In this document: piece by piece, positions 39,054 to 47,767 of the stretch
Layout: each line of letters opens with the position of its first letter
Numbering within the stretch: the stretch's first letter is position 1
Assembly (NCBI GenBank): GCA_958443615.1
Contig: CAUCLI010000005.1
Location: forward strand, 1 to 64,000
Direction of reading: 5' to 3'
Source of the DNA: an uncultured Collinsella sp.
GTDB taxonomy: Bacteria; Actinomycetota; Coriobacteriia; Coriobacteriales; Coriobacteriaceae
DNA: 64,000 nucleotides
Notes under the pieces: generated by a model
Told to the model about the DNA's origin: nothing
The model's input: only the letters and a program-made list of their open reading frames with translations
Database searches by the model: none
Position numbers and translations under genes: made by a program

Positions 39054-39148
39054 GTTTTGCATTTTGTTGAGTTTGCATTATGTTGAGTTGTGTTCGACGG
39101 CATTGAGGCAATGCCGCAAAAGGGAAACGACCTACCGATTGGAGCCGC

Positions 39149-39967
39149 ATGGCCGGATTTCTCTCGCGCGCCAAGGAGGCCATGCGCCAGAAGCGCCAGG
39201 ATGAGCCCATGGTGTTCTATCTGTATTTCATCCTTCGCGCCCTGGTGATCATCACCCTCGTGCGCTCGGCGTTCCTGGGTCACTACGAGCACATGATGCT
39301 GTGCATCCTCACCCTCGTGCTGCTGCTCGTCCCGTCGTTCATGGAGCACACGCTCGACATCGACCTGCCCGATCTGCTCGAGTCGATCATCTTGCTGTTC
39401 ATCTTCGCCGCCGAGATCCTGGGTGAGATCGACGCGTTCTACATCCGTATCCCGTTTTGGGACACGATCTTGCACACCACCTGGGGATTCCTCTGCGCGG
39501 GAATCGGCTTCGCGCTGTTCGACATCTTGAATCGCAGCGAGGAGACGAGCATTCACCTCACGCCGCTGTACATGGCGGTCTCCGCGGTGGCGTTCTCCAT
39601 GTGCATCGGCGCGTGCTGGGAGATCTTCGAGTACTTCGCCGATTGCTTCATCGGGGTCGACATGCAGAAGGACACGCTGGTCACGGCCATCAACACCGTG
39701 TGGCTCGACCCCACCAGCTCGAATGTCACCATTCCCGTGCACGACATCGCCTCCACGCAGGTCACGCTCGCCTCCGGCGAGGTCATCGCCATTCCCGGAG
39801 GGTACCTCGATATCGGCATCCACGACACCATGGCGGACCTCATCGTGAACCTCATCGGCGCGCTTGTCTTCGCCGTGCTCGGGTTCGCCTATGTGAAGGC
39901 GCGCGACAACAACTCCTTCGCCGCCCGCTTCATCCCGAGGGTGCGTCGCCGGGTTTCCGCTTCGTGA
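39149..39967 (+). CDS. Integral membrane protein, YjdF/DUF2238-like
   Basis: A 272-aa protein with about seven hydrophobic segments. The stretch FYIRIPFWDTILHTTWGFLCAGIGFALFDIL and a later ACWEIFEYFAD recall YjdF-type (DUF2238) membrane proteins, where His and Asp in FWDxxLH are conserved; I am only moderately sure of the family. A 65-residue soluble segment containing DIASTQVTLASGEVIAIPGG lies before the last helix. No function is known. It is flanked upstream by the repeat array and has its own ribosome binding site (CGACCTACCGATTGGAG). Confidence 0.8.
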   Translation: MAGFLSRAKEAMRQKRQDEPMVFYLYFILRALVIITLVRSAFLGHYEHMMLCILTLVLLLVPSFMEHTLDIDLPDLLESIILLFIFAAEILGEIDAFYIRIPFWDTILHTTWGFLCAGIGFALFDILNRSEETSIHLTPLYMAVSAVAFSMCIGACWEIFEYFADCFIGVDMQKDTLVTAINTVWLDPTSSNVTIPVHDIASTQVTLASGEVIAIPGGYLDIGIHDTMADLIVNLIGALVFAVLGFAYVKARDNNSFAARFIPRVRRRVSAS

Positions 39968-40048
39968 CATGTCCATACCAGTGGATGACCCCCGACGCGG
40001 ACGGGTATCATGGGCCTACCCTGTGGCGCTCGTGTTAGGGGGTTGCGC

Positions 40049-41233
40049 ATGATCAACGAGGCCATGTACGGATACGGGGCGGCGAGCTCCAAGATCCGAG
40101 AGATATTCACCTACGCCTGCGAGCGCAAGGAGCAGATCGGGGCGGACAAGGTCTTCGATTTCAGCTTGGGAAACCCGAGCATCCCGGCGCCCGAGTCGGT
40201 GCGCGCTTCCATCGAGCGCTCGCTGGCGGAGCTGTCGCCCGAGGAGCTGCACGGCTACACGCCCGCGGCGGGGTTGCCGCAAGCCCGCATGGCGGTGGCG
40301 GACTCGCTCAACCGCAGGTTCGGCACGTCCTACGGCGCCGGCGACGTCTTCATGACGGTGGGCGCGGCGGCTTCGGTCTCCTGCGCGCTGCATGCGTTGA
40401 CGACCCCGGGCGACGAGGTCATCGTGGTCGCGCCGTATTTCCCCGAGTACAAGGTGTGGATCGAATCGTGCGGGTGCGCGTGCGTCGAGGCCCCGGCAAA
40501 GCCCTATACGTTTCGCCTCTCAGTTGGGAGCATCGTGGAGGCCATCGGCCCCAAGACCGCCGCGATCATCGTCAATTCGCCCAACAACCCGACCGGCTCG
40601 GTGTACTCCCGCGATCTTCTGCAGCGGCTCGCCAACTATCTGCGCGAGATCAACCCCATGCGCGAAGAGCCCATTTACCTGATATCGGATGAGCCGTATC
40701 GCGAGCTGGCCTACGGCGTCGAAGTCCCCTGGATCCCCTCCGTCTACGAGCACACGGTGGTGTGTTATTCCTACTCGAAGTCCCTGTCCCTGCCCGGTGA
40801 GCGCGTGGGCTGGGTGCTCGTCCCGCCCGAGTGCCATGAGAGCGCCCGGGTGATGGCCGCGATCGCCGGATCGGCACGGGCCCTGGGGTTCGTGTGCGCG
40901 CCCTCGTTGTTCCAGCGCGTGGTGATCGACTGCGTCGATGAGCCATGCGATCTCCAGGCGTACGACCGCAACCGGAGAACGCTCGTGAACGCCCTGGGCG
41001 AGATGGGTTACTCCCTGGTCGAGCCACAAGGAGCGTTCTACCTGTGGGTCCGTGCCCTCGAGCCGGACGCGGAGGCGTTCTGCGAGCGGGCGCGTCGCTA
41101 CGAGCTGCTGCCCGTCCCCTCCGACAGCTTCGGCGTGGGCGGATGGGTCCGCGTGGGGTACTGCGTGAGCCACGAGACCATCGTGGGGTCCCTGCCCGCT
41201 TGGCAGGCGCTCATGGACGAGTATCGGAATTGA
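40049..41233 (+). CDS. PLP-dependent aminotransferase, class I/II
   Basis: A 394-aa fold type I aminotransferase. FSLGNPSIP (N-terminal substrate lid), GAAASVSCALHAL, NSPNNPTGSVYS, SDEPYRELAY and SYSKSLSLPGERVG with the Schiff-base lysine K244, then a GAFYLWV motif near the end. This subgroup is often called aspartate aminotransferase, but the substrate is not fixed by the motifs. ATG 40049 follows a GGGGGTTG region; the in-frame start at 40010 is less likely. Confidence 0.88.
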   Translation: MINEAMYGYGAASSKIREIFTYACERKEQIGADKVFDFSLGNPSIPAPESVRASIERSLAELSPEELHGYTPAAGLPQARMAVADSLNRRFGTSYGAGDVFMTVGAAASVSCALHALTTPGDEVIVVAPYFPEYKVWIESCGCACVEAPAKPYTFRLSVGSIVEAIGPKTAAIIVNSPNNPTGSVYSRDLLQRLANYLREINPMREEPIYLISDEPYRELAYGVEVPWIPSVYEHTVVCYSYSKSLSLPGERVGWVLVPPECHESARVMAAIAGSARALGFVCAPSLFQRVVIDCVDEPCDLQAYDRNRRTLVNALGEMGYSLVEPQGAFYLWVRALEPDAEAFCERARRYELLPVPSDSFGVGGWVRVGYCVSHETIVGSLPAWQALMDEYRN

Positions 41234-41287
41234 TGATGACACGGCGCCCGGAGCGCCGCTCCGCCCCGTTGTGAGAAAGGAGCCGTC

Positions 41288-42091
41288 ATGGGCTATTCCA
41301 TCTTGGGCGACGTGCATACGCATACGCTGTTCTCCCGCCATGCCTATTCGACCATAGAGGAGAACGTGCGCGCCGCCGCCGAGGCGGGCCTCGAGCTCTT
41401 GGGCTCGACGGACCACTTCAGCTGCATGCTCTATCCCGAGCAACACCTGCGCAATTTCCAGCACTTGATCAACACCGGGATCTGGCCGCGCACGTGGCAC
41501 GGCGTCACCGTGCTACACGGCTGCGAGGCCGACGTGGTGGGTCTGGACGGCTCGCTGTTCGGTCAGGACATCGTGGTGGATCGCGATATCACCGGGCACA
41601 AGCTCGGCGTGACGCGCACGCTGTACGAGCGCGTGGCGGGCCCCGCCGATTACGTGATCGCGAGCGTGCACAACGGCAGCTTCGCCGACGGCGCCTCCAT
41701 GTCGCAGGTGACCGACATGTACATCGCCGCGCTCGAGCAGGAGAAGGTGTTCATCCTCGGCCACACGGGTCGCTCCGGCCTGCCCTACGATGTCGATACG
41801 GTGCTCGCATGCGCCAAGGAGCGCCATAAGCTCATCGAGATCAACAACCACTCGCTGGAATCCGGCGACCGTTATCACGCCGTGTGCCGCGGCATCGCCG
41901 AGCGGTGCGCCGAGATGGGGGTGGGCATCGTGGTGTCGAGCGACGCGCACATCGCGCCGCAGATCGGCGATTTCCCCATCGCCGTGCGCATGCTCGAGGA
42001 GATCCATTTCCCCGAGGAGCTCATCATGAATCGCGGGCGCGAGCCGTTTTTGAGGGAGTTGGCCGCCTCCGGCGTCTGCGACCTGCTCTAG
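41288..42091 (+). CDS. PHP-domain metal-dependent phosphatase (YcdX-like)
   Basis: A 267-aa polymerase-and-histidinol-phosphatase domain protein. DVHTHTLFSRHAYSTIEE carries the first metal-binding HxH, STDHF the second, then CEADV, SVHNG, GHTGR and VSSDAH in order. It resembles E. coli YcdX, a trinuclear-zinc phosphatase of unknown natural substrate. AAAGGAG is 6 nt before the ATG. It follows the aminotransferase by 54 bp and may be co-transcribed. Confidence 0.86.
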   Translation: MGYSILGDVHTHTLFSRHAYSTIEENVRAAAEAGLELLGSTDHFSCMLYPEQHLRNFQHLINTGIWPRTWHGVTVLHGCEADVVGLDGSLFGQDIVVDRDITGHKLGVTRTLYERVAGPADYVIASVHNGSFADGASMSQVTDMYIAALEQEKVFILGHTGRSGLPYDVDTVLACAKERHKLIEINNHSLESGDRYHAVCRGIAERCAEMGVGIVVSSDAHIAPQIGDFPIAVRMLEEIHFPEELIMNRGREPFLRELAASGVCDLL

Positions 42092-42218
42092 AACGAAGGC
42101 AGCCCTCGAAAGCGATCCGATTCGGGCTTCCATCACAGAATCGTAAGAGTTTCGTCACATGCGCACCGCGCGCCGTTGGTATCCTTGGGCGAACGATTTC
42201 CCAAGGAGAGGAGGGCGC

Positions 42219-43565
42219 ATGGGCTGGGGGCGCCGCAACGGCGGGTCGATGACGCGCCGCGTGCTGCATCGGGTGCCGTGCGCGCTCGCCGCCTTGGGGC
42301 TGACGGCCCTCCTGGCGACGTCCGGCGCCCTGTGCGCCCGTCGCGCCCAAGAGCTCTCGGGCACCGGCGCCGTCGAGCAGCCGGGACTCGACGCGGCCTA
42401 TGCCGAGGGCGTCGATGCGGCGGCCGGCAGCGCCTCAGGCAGCGCCCGGCCCTCGCGTCTTGAGACCAACCTCACCTACACCAGCCTCGACGCGCCCGGG
42501 GACGGCACGGCGACGGCGCGCGTGACATGGGATGACGCCTGGTTCGCCGCCGACGAGGCGGCGTACAACCACGAGCTCGCCCTGGTCTCGTCCGTCCTCG
42601 CCGCGCTCGCGTACGCGGAGTCCGGGTATTACCAGGCGCCCGAATCTCATCCGCCGTATATGGAGAACGCCCTCGCCGCGCTGGGGTTCGCCGACGTCTC
42701 GACGGAGTCGTACCGATACCGCAGCATGGTGGTCGATGAGGTGCTCGACCTCGTGACGAGCGATGCCGATGGCGTGGCGTACACGATCGCGCGCAAGCAC
42801 CTGGACACGGGGGGCGGCCGCCCGCGGGACCTCATCCTGGTGAGCGCCCGGGGAAGTTACGGCTCGGAATGGCTGAGCAACCTCGATCTGTCGCGCAGCG
42901 AGAACGACGATCACGGAGGATACGCCCGGGCCGCACAAGAGGTCGGTGCGGAGGTCGTGGAGTGGGCCGGCGAGTCCCGGGCGTCGGGCGCCGAGGTCTC
43001 GGTGCTCCTGGTCGGTCACAGCCGCGGCGGGGCCGTCGCGAACCTGGTCGCCGCCGAGCTCGACGGGTATCGAGCGCGGGAGGGTGGCCCGATCTCATCC
43101 GTGTACGCGTACACATTCGCGACCCCCGCGACCACCCTCGCGTCGGATGCGCGTTCGGATCGCTATGACAACATCTTCAACATCGCCAACCCGTCCGACA
43201 TCATGCCGTACCTCCCGCTCGAGGCGTGGGGCTACGAGCGCTATGGGGTCGATCTCGAGCTCCCGAGCGTCGATGACCCGGGGTTCTCAGCGCTTGAGGA
43301 GGAGATGCGCGCGGTGTACCGGGATACGGTCGGCGTGGAGTGCGCTGCGGATTCGACGGACGTGCTGATCGCCCGCGCGGTCTGCGACGATATCGCCGCG
43401 GGCGTCGGGTCGGTCGAGGAGCTCGTCACGCCGGGCGGGGCGCTGACGGCGTTTCGGTCTCTGGCGACCCACGTGGATCCCGTCCGCATCCTCTACAGCC
43501 ATTACCCGAGCACGTACATCTGCTGGATGTCCGTCGCGCGACCGACGCAGCTGGGTGTGAGATGA
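42219..43565 (+). CDS. Exported lipase-family (class 3) alpha/beta hydrolase
   Basis: A 448-aa protein with an N-terminal signal (about 11-42, RRVLHRVPCALAALGLTALLA) ending at ALC/ARR, followed by a Gly/Ala-rich linker. The hydrolase domain has the nucleophile elbow GHSRGG (S268), then FNIANPSDIMPYLPLEAWG, which includes the likely catalytic aspartate, and H in ILYSHYPSTY near the end. Substrate unknown; extracellular or envelope location is likely. AAGGAGAGGAGGG precedes the ATG. It is convergent with the methyltransferase gene, only 4 bp away. Confidence 0.83.
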   Translation: MGWGRRNGGSMTRRVLHRVPCALAALGLTALLATSGALCARRAQELSGTGAVEQPGLDAAYAEGVDAAAGSASGSARPSRLETNLTYTSLDAPGDGTATARVTWDDAWFAADEAAYNHELALVSSVLAALAYAESGYYQAPESHPPYMENALAALGFADVSTESYRYRSMVVDEVLDLVTSDADGVAYTIARKHLDTGGGRPRDLILVSARGSYGSEWLSNLDLSRSENDDHGGYARAAQEVGAEVVEWAGESRASGAEVSVLLVGHSRGGAVANLVAAELDGYRAREGGPISSVYAYTFATPATTLASDARSDRYDNIFNIANPSDIMPYLPLEAWGYERYGVDLELPSVDDPGFSALEEEMRAVYRDTVGVECAADSTDVLIARAVCDDIAAGVGSVEELVTPGGALTAFRSLATHVDPVRILYSHYPSTYICWMSVARPTQLGVR

Positions 43566-43569
43566 GGGA

Positions 43570-44835
43570 TCAGTCGCGCGTGAGGACGGCGACGGTCTCC
43601 ACGTGCTCGGTGTGGGGAAAGAGGTCCACGGGCGCGAGGCGGACGAGGCGGTAGCCCGTGCGGCCGAGTTGCCCCAGGTCGCGTGCCTGCGTTTGGGGAT
43701 TGCAGCTGATGTAGACGATCCTGCGCGGCGCGAGCGACGCCGCGGCGTCGAGGAACTCCGGCGTCGAACCGGCGCGCGGCGGATCCATCACCAGGACATC
43801 GACCTCGTCGCCGCGAGCGGCGGCTTCGAGCATGTACTCGGTGGCGTCGCGGGCGATGAAGGAGGATGGGCCCTCGAGCCCGTTGATCTCGGCGTTGCGC
43901 ACGGCGTCCCGCACGCCCTCGGGATTGCGCTCGACGCCGGTCAGGGCGATTTCGAGGCCGTGGTCGCGGGCGAACGCCGCCGCCGCGAGCCCGATGGTTC
44001 CGCTGCCGCAGTAGGTGTCGAGCACGGAGTCGGAGCCGCGGAGCGCCATCCCGTCGATCGCGAGCTGGTAGAGGACTTCCGTTTGCTGGGGATTGACCTG
44101 GTAGAACGAGACGGGCGATATCTCGAACGCGCAGTCGAGCAGGCGGTCCGTCATGCGTTCGCGCCCCATCAGGACGCGGGTCTGCCCGCCGAGGATGGCG
44201 TTGGTGACGCGCGGGTTGACGTTTTGGGCCACCGTGACGAGATCGGGGTGGGCTTCGACCAGGCGCTCGGCCAACTCACCGAGGCGATCGACGTCGAGGC
44301 TCCGCGTGACGATGGTGAGCATGGATTCATCCGTGCGCCAGCCGCGGCGCACGACGGCGTAACGGAGCTGGCCGTGCCGGCGGTCCTCGTCATACGCGGG
44401 GATGCCGAGCTCCGACGCGATGCGGGCAACGTCGTTGAGCAGGTCGCGGGCGCCGGGCGCCTCCACGGCGCACGCGGGGCAGTCGACGATCTCGTGCGTC
44501 CCGCGGGCGAAGAACCCGCCACGCACGGAGCCGTCTGCAGCCGGCGCGAAGGGTGTCGACGCCTTGTGGCGGAACCCGCGCGGGGAGGCGAGCGGGGTGT
44601 CTGCCACGGTGACCGGGCCGCTCTCGCGCGAGACTCCCATGCCGAGCACCGGCTCGACCCGCACGTCCCACCCGAATCGCTCGATGAGCGGCTCGAACAG
44701 CGCGCACATCGCCGCGTGCTTGCGCGCGAGCTGCTTGCGGTAGGGCAGGCCCAGCCATGCGCACCCGCCGCATGAGTGCATGATGGGGCAGGGGGCGCCG
44801 GCGTCGGCGCGTTTCGCGGCGGTCTTCTTGGTCAT
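43570..44835 (-). CDS. 23S rRNA (uracil-5-)-methyltransferase RumA/RlmD-like
   Basis: SAM-dependent RNA m5U methyltransferase of the TrmA/RumA class, 421 aa. N-terminal CPIMHSCGGCAW supplies Fe-S cysteines and a second cysteine pair lies in VDCPACAV; the SAM motif VLDTYCGSGTIGLAAAA, MDPPRAGS and the catalytic YISCNPQTQARDL follow. The order matches RlmD (m5U1939 of 23S rRNA), but rRNA versus tRNA target is not fixed by sequence. ATG 44835 has GAAGGA upstream on the minus strand. Confidence 0.88.
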   Translation of the reverse strand: MTKKTAAKRADAGAPCPIMHSCGGCAWLGLPYRKQLARKHAAMCALFEPLIERFGWDVRVEPVLGMGVSRESGPVTVADTPLASPRGFRHKASTPFAPAADGSVRGGFFARGTHEIVDCPACAVEAPGARDLLNDVARIASELGIPAYDEDRRHGQLRYAVVRRGWRTDESMLTIVTRSLDVDRLGELAERLVEAHPDLVTVAQNVNPRVTNAILGGQTRVLMGRERMTDRLLDCAFEISPVSFYQVNPQQTEVLYQLAIDGMALRGSDSVLDTYCGSGTIGLAAAAFARDHGLEIALTGVERNPEGVRDAVRNAEINGLEGPSSFIARDATEYMLEAAARGDEVDVLVMDPPRAGSTPEFLDAAASLAPRRIVYISCNPQTQARDLGQLGRTGYRLVRLAPVDLFPHTEHVETVAVLTRD

Positions 44836-44973
44836 GGCTGGTCCTTCGCTCGTGGCTCTCTGCTCGGTATGGTACCCGAGCCGCGAACGCGCGCCGCGGC
44901 GGTCTCGTCCAAACCATATATCCCCGCCGCGAAACAATTGGGAAACCTATGGATACGCGGTTGCACTCCACTC

Positions 44974-45028
44974 AACTAAAGTGCTATTCTTCCAATCGCC
45001 GACAATGGCACTTTAGTTAAGTAAAGTG
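44974..45028 (+). promoter_or_regulatory. Operator-like inverted repeats before the second amino-acid ABC system
   Basis: AACTAAAGTGC (44974-44984) is perfectly inverted at 45008-45018 with a 23-nt spacer. A third half-site makes a 7-6-7 palindrome, CACTTTA-GTTAAG-TAAAGTG (45009-45028), overlapping the right arm, 18 bp before the start codon. The patch is AT-rich amid GC-rich DNA. A repressor or a leader hairpin are both possible; no family consensus is recognised. Confidence 0.6.
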
Positions 45029-45046
45029 AAACGAAAGGAACAGGCC

Positions 45047-45994
45047 ATGAAGAAGAACGAGCAGAACATGAGCAACAGATCCGTCGTCCCCGCCGATGCC
45101 GTGCCCGAGCGGGGCGCCATGGGGTCCGGGACCCCGCGAAAACTCGGGTTGACGCGCCGGTCGCTGGTGGCCGGCGCGGCGTCCGCCGTAATGGCGCTGG
45201 CGCTGCTCGCGGGGTGCGGCGCAGCCCCCAAGGCGACTGACGCCGGGTCCGCCCCCAAGGCCGCGGAGGACACCTCCGCCGCAGCGACATCCAAGCTGAT
45301 CGTCGGTTTCGACCAGGCGTATCCGCCCTACGGCTACGTGGGTGACGACGGCGAGTACACCGGCTTCGACCTCGACCTCGCCCGCGCGGTCGCCGACGAG
45401 CTCGACTGGGAGGTCCAGCTGGAGGCGATCGACTGGGATGCCAAAGACGCCCTGATGGACTCCGGTGCCATCAACTGCATCTGGAACGGCTTCACCATGG
45501 AGGGTCGTGAGGACGACTACACCTTCTCCGACCCGTACATGCTGAACGCCCAGGTGGTTGTGGTTCGCGCTGACGACGGGATCGCAACTCAGGCCGATCT
45601 GGCCGGCAAGACCGTGGTGACGCAGGTCGACTCCGCCGCCGAGGACGTGCTCGAGGGCGACGCCGCCGACCTCGCCGCCACCTTCGCCTCGCTCGAGACC
45701 ATCGGCGAGTACAACACGGCCTTCATGCAGCTCGAGTCGGGCGCCGTCGACGCCGTCGCCTGCGACCTCTCCATCGCCATGTACCAGATGGCCGCCAAGC
45801 CCGACGCCTACGTCATGCTCGACGAGTATCTCTCCGAGGAGAACTACGCCGTCGGTTTCAAGAAGGGCGATACCGCCACCGCCGAGAAGGTGACCGAGGC
45901 GCTGAGGAAGCTGTATGAGGACGGCACGGTCGAGCAGATCGCGGCCAAGTACGCCGACCAGGGCCTGAGCATGGACAACTGGCAGATCAAGTAA
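45047..45994 (+). CDS. Amino-acid ABC transporter substrate-binding lipoprotein
   Basis: A 315-aa family 3 solute-binding protein. The N-terminus is long (about 40 residues) before TRRSLVAGAASAVMALALLAGC, which has a twin-arginine-like start and a lipobox, so it is lipid-anchored outside the cell. The mature fold shows LIVGFDQAYPPYGYV, GFDLDLARAVADEL, NGFTMEGRED and GKTVVTQVDSAA. AAAGGA precedes ATG 45047; GTG 45026 lies inside the operator-like repeat and is rejected. Confidence 0.9.
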   Translation: MKKNEQNMSNRSVVPADAVPERGAMGSGTPRKLGLTRRSLVAGAASAVMALALLAGCGAAPKATDAGSAPKAAEDTSAAATSKLIVGFDQAYPPYGYVGDDGEYTGFDLDLARAVADELDWEVQLEAIDWDAKDALMDSGAINCIWNGFTMEGREDDYTFSDPYMLNAQVVVVRADDGIATQADLAGKTVVTQVDSAAEDVLEGDAADLAATFASLETIGEYNTAFMQLESGAVDAVACDLSIAMYQMAAKPDAYVMLDEYLSEENYAVGFKKGDTATAEKVTEALRKLYEDGTVEQIAAKYADQGLSMDNWQIK

Positions 45995-46030
45995 CGATGT
46001 GAACCCAAACGGCCCGCCCGAGCCGGCCCT

Positions 46031-46087
46031 CCCGACCGAATCCGTCGCCCGCGCGAGAAGTCTCGCCGCGCCCAGGGTTCGGTCGGG
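46031..46087 (+). other. Intercistronic inverted repeat in the ABC operon
   Basis: CCCGACCGAA (46031-46040) is perfectly inverted as TTCGGTCGGG (46078-46087), enclosing an inner GC-rich stem. It lies between the binding-protein and permease genes with no T-run after it, a position typical of stems that protect an upstream message or reduce downstream expression so the binding protein is made in excess. Confidence 0.5.
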
Positions 46088-46139
46088 TCGTCGGCTTTCG
46101 GGGGAGTTGCGAAAGTGATGAGAGGAAGTGGGAGGCGCC

Positions 46140-46793
46140 TTGGAACTCACGACCATGATGCAGATGCTGGGGGAGGGCTTTCTCACCAGCTTGCAGATCT
46201 TCGCGTGGACGCTCGTCGGCGCCCTGCCGCTCGGCATCGTCGTCGCGCTGCTGCGCACGAGCCGCCTCGCCGTGGTGCGGTTCATCATGCGCGCGTATAT
46301 CTCGGTGATGCGCGGCACTCCGCTCATGCTGCAGATGTTCGCGATCTACTTCATGCCGTTCTACGTGTTCGGCATCAAGCTCACGCCCGATTCCAAGTGG
46401 CAGGCGGTCATTGTCGCGTTCATCGTCAATTACGCCGCGTATTTCGCCGAGATCTATCGCTCAGGCCTGCAGTCGATCCCGCGCGGTCAGTACGAGGCGG
46501 CGGAGGTGCTGGGCTATTCCAAGGCTCAGACCTTCGCCTTCATCGTGTTGCCCCAGGTGGTCAAGCGGATCATGCCAGCCATAGGCAATGAGGTGATCAC
46601 GCTGGTCAAGGACACGTCCCTCGCGTTCGCCATCGGTGTGGGCGAGATGTTCTCGACCGCCAAGGCGCTCGTGGCGTCGCAGGTGAGCATGGCGCCGTTC
46701 GCCATAGCCGCCGTGATTTACTGGGTGTTCAATTTCGCCGTCGAACTGGCGATGGGCCGCATCGAGAAGATGCTCTCGTACTACCACGACTGA
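46140..46793 (+). CDS. Amino-acid ABC transporter permease
   Basis: A 217-aa polar amino-acid permease with about five helices, RGTPLMLQMF after the second helix and the EAA loop EAAEVLGYSKAQTFAFIVLPQ. The start is doubtful: TTG 46140 (4 nt after GGGAGG), GTG 46128 and ATG 46155 are in frame. As the only permease here it should work as a homodimer. Confidence 0.88.
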   Translation: MELTTMMQMLGEGFLTSLQIFAWTLVGALPLGIVVALLRTSRLAVVRFIMRAYISVMRGTPLMLQMFAIYFMPFYVFGIKLTPDSKWQAVIVAFIVNYAAYFAEIYRSGLQSIPRGQYEAAEVLGYSKAQTFAFIVLPQVVKRIMPAIGNEVITLVKDTSLAFAIGVGEMFSTAKALVASQVSMAPFAIAAVIYWVFNFAVELAMGRIEKMLSYYHD

Positions 46794-46860
46794 CGCCTGC
46801 CCGCGCTCCATCGCGGCTTGTCGCCCCTGCTCGATCGATCGTATATAGAGAGGACAGCTT

Positions 46861-47625
46861 ATGTCTCCCGTTGTCTCCATACGTGGCGCCCGCAAGGCGT
46901 TCGGCAAGACCGAGGTCCTGCGCGACATCACGCTCGAGGTCGAGCGCGGCGAGGTCGTGGCGATCATCGGGCCGTCGGGAGGCGGCAAGTCGACGCTGCT
47001 GAGGTGCATGACGCTGTTGGAGACGCTCGACGCGGGTTCGCTGTCCTACGGCGACGTGGATGTCGCGGTGCCGGGGGCGAACGGGGCGAGCATGTATGTC
47101 AAAGGCGACGCGATCCGACGGGCACGCGACCGATTCGGCTTGGTGTTCCAAAACTACAACCTGTTCCCGCACTTCACGGTGATGCGCAACATCACGGATG
47201 CCCCGATACGCGTGCAGAAGCGTCCCCGCGAGGAGGTCGAGGCGCGCGCCCGGGAGCTCATCGCGAAGATGGGTCTGCCGGGTTGCGAGGACAAGGTCCC
47301 CTGTCAGCTGTCCGGAGGTCAGCAGCAGCGCGTGAGCATCGCCCGCGCCCTTGCGATGGACCCCGAGATCCTGTACTTCGACGAGCCCACCAGCGCGCTC
47401 GACCCCGAGCTCACCGCCGGGGTCCTGCGCGTGATCAGGGGTCTGGCGGCCGAGCGTATGACGATGGTCGTGGTCACCCACGAGATGGACTTCGCGCGCG
47501 AGGTGGCCGACCGCGTGGTGTTCATGGATGGCGGCGTGGTCGCGGAGGAGGGGCCGACGGAGCAGGTTCTCGACAACCCTCGCGAGGAGCGGACCCGCTC
47601 CTTCCTCGCTCGAATCGAAAGGTGA
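46861..47625 (+). CDS. Amino-acid ABC transporter ATP-binding protein
   Basis: A 254-aa GlnQ-type ATPase with Walker A GPSGGGKST (near residue 39), Q-loop FQNYNLFP, signature LSGGQQQR, Walker B ILYFDEP and the H-loop VTHEMDFA. It carries about 15 extra residues between Walker A and the Q-loop compared with the ATPase at 20780. GAGAGGA precedes the ATG. It completes a three-gene uptake system with the two preceding genes. Confidence 0.93.
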   Translation: MSPVVSIRGARKAFGKTEVLRDITLEVERGEVVAIIGPSGGGKSTLLRCMTLLETLDAGSLSYGDVDVAVPGANGASMYVKGDAIRRARDRFGLVFQNYNLFPHFTVMRNITDAPIRVQKRPREEVEARARELIAKMGLPGCEDKVPCQLSGGQQQRVSIARALAMDPEILYFDEPTSALDPELTAGVLRVIRGLAAERMTMVVVTHEMDFAREVADRVVFMDGGVVAEEGPTEQVLDNPREERTRSFLARIER

Positions 47626-47643
47626 CGAAGGACGGCCCCATCG

Positions 47644-47688
47644 TCCCGCTCACGGGAATGGGGCCCTCATCCCGCTCACGGGAATGGG
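47644..47688 (+). repeat. Tandem 19-bp hairpin repeat after the ABC operon
   Basis: TCCCGCTCACGGGAATGGG is repeated at 47644-47662 and 47670-47688. Each copy folds on TCCCG...CGGGA, and GGCCCCAT upstream can pair with ATGGGGCC after the first copy. It probably ends or stabilises the ABC transcript; there is no T-run. Confidence 0.65.
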
Positions 47689-47767
47689 CGGTGCCGTCCG
47701 CGCGCTTTGGTAGCATGGGAAAAGCCGAAAAGCCCGCCTGCGGGGCGGGAGATTGGGAGTGTGGACC

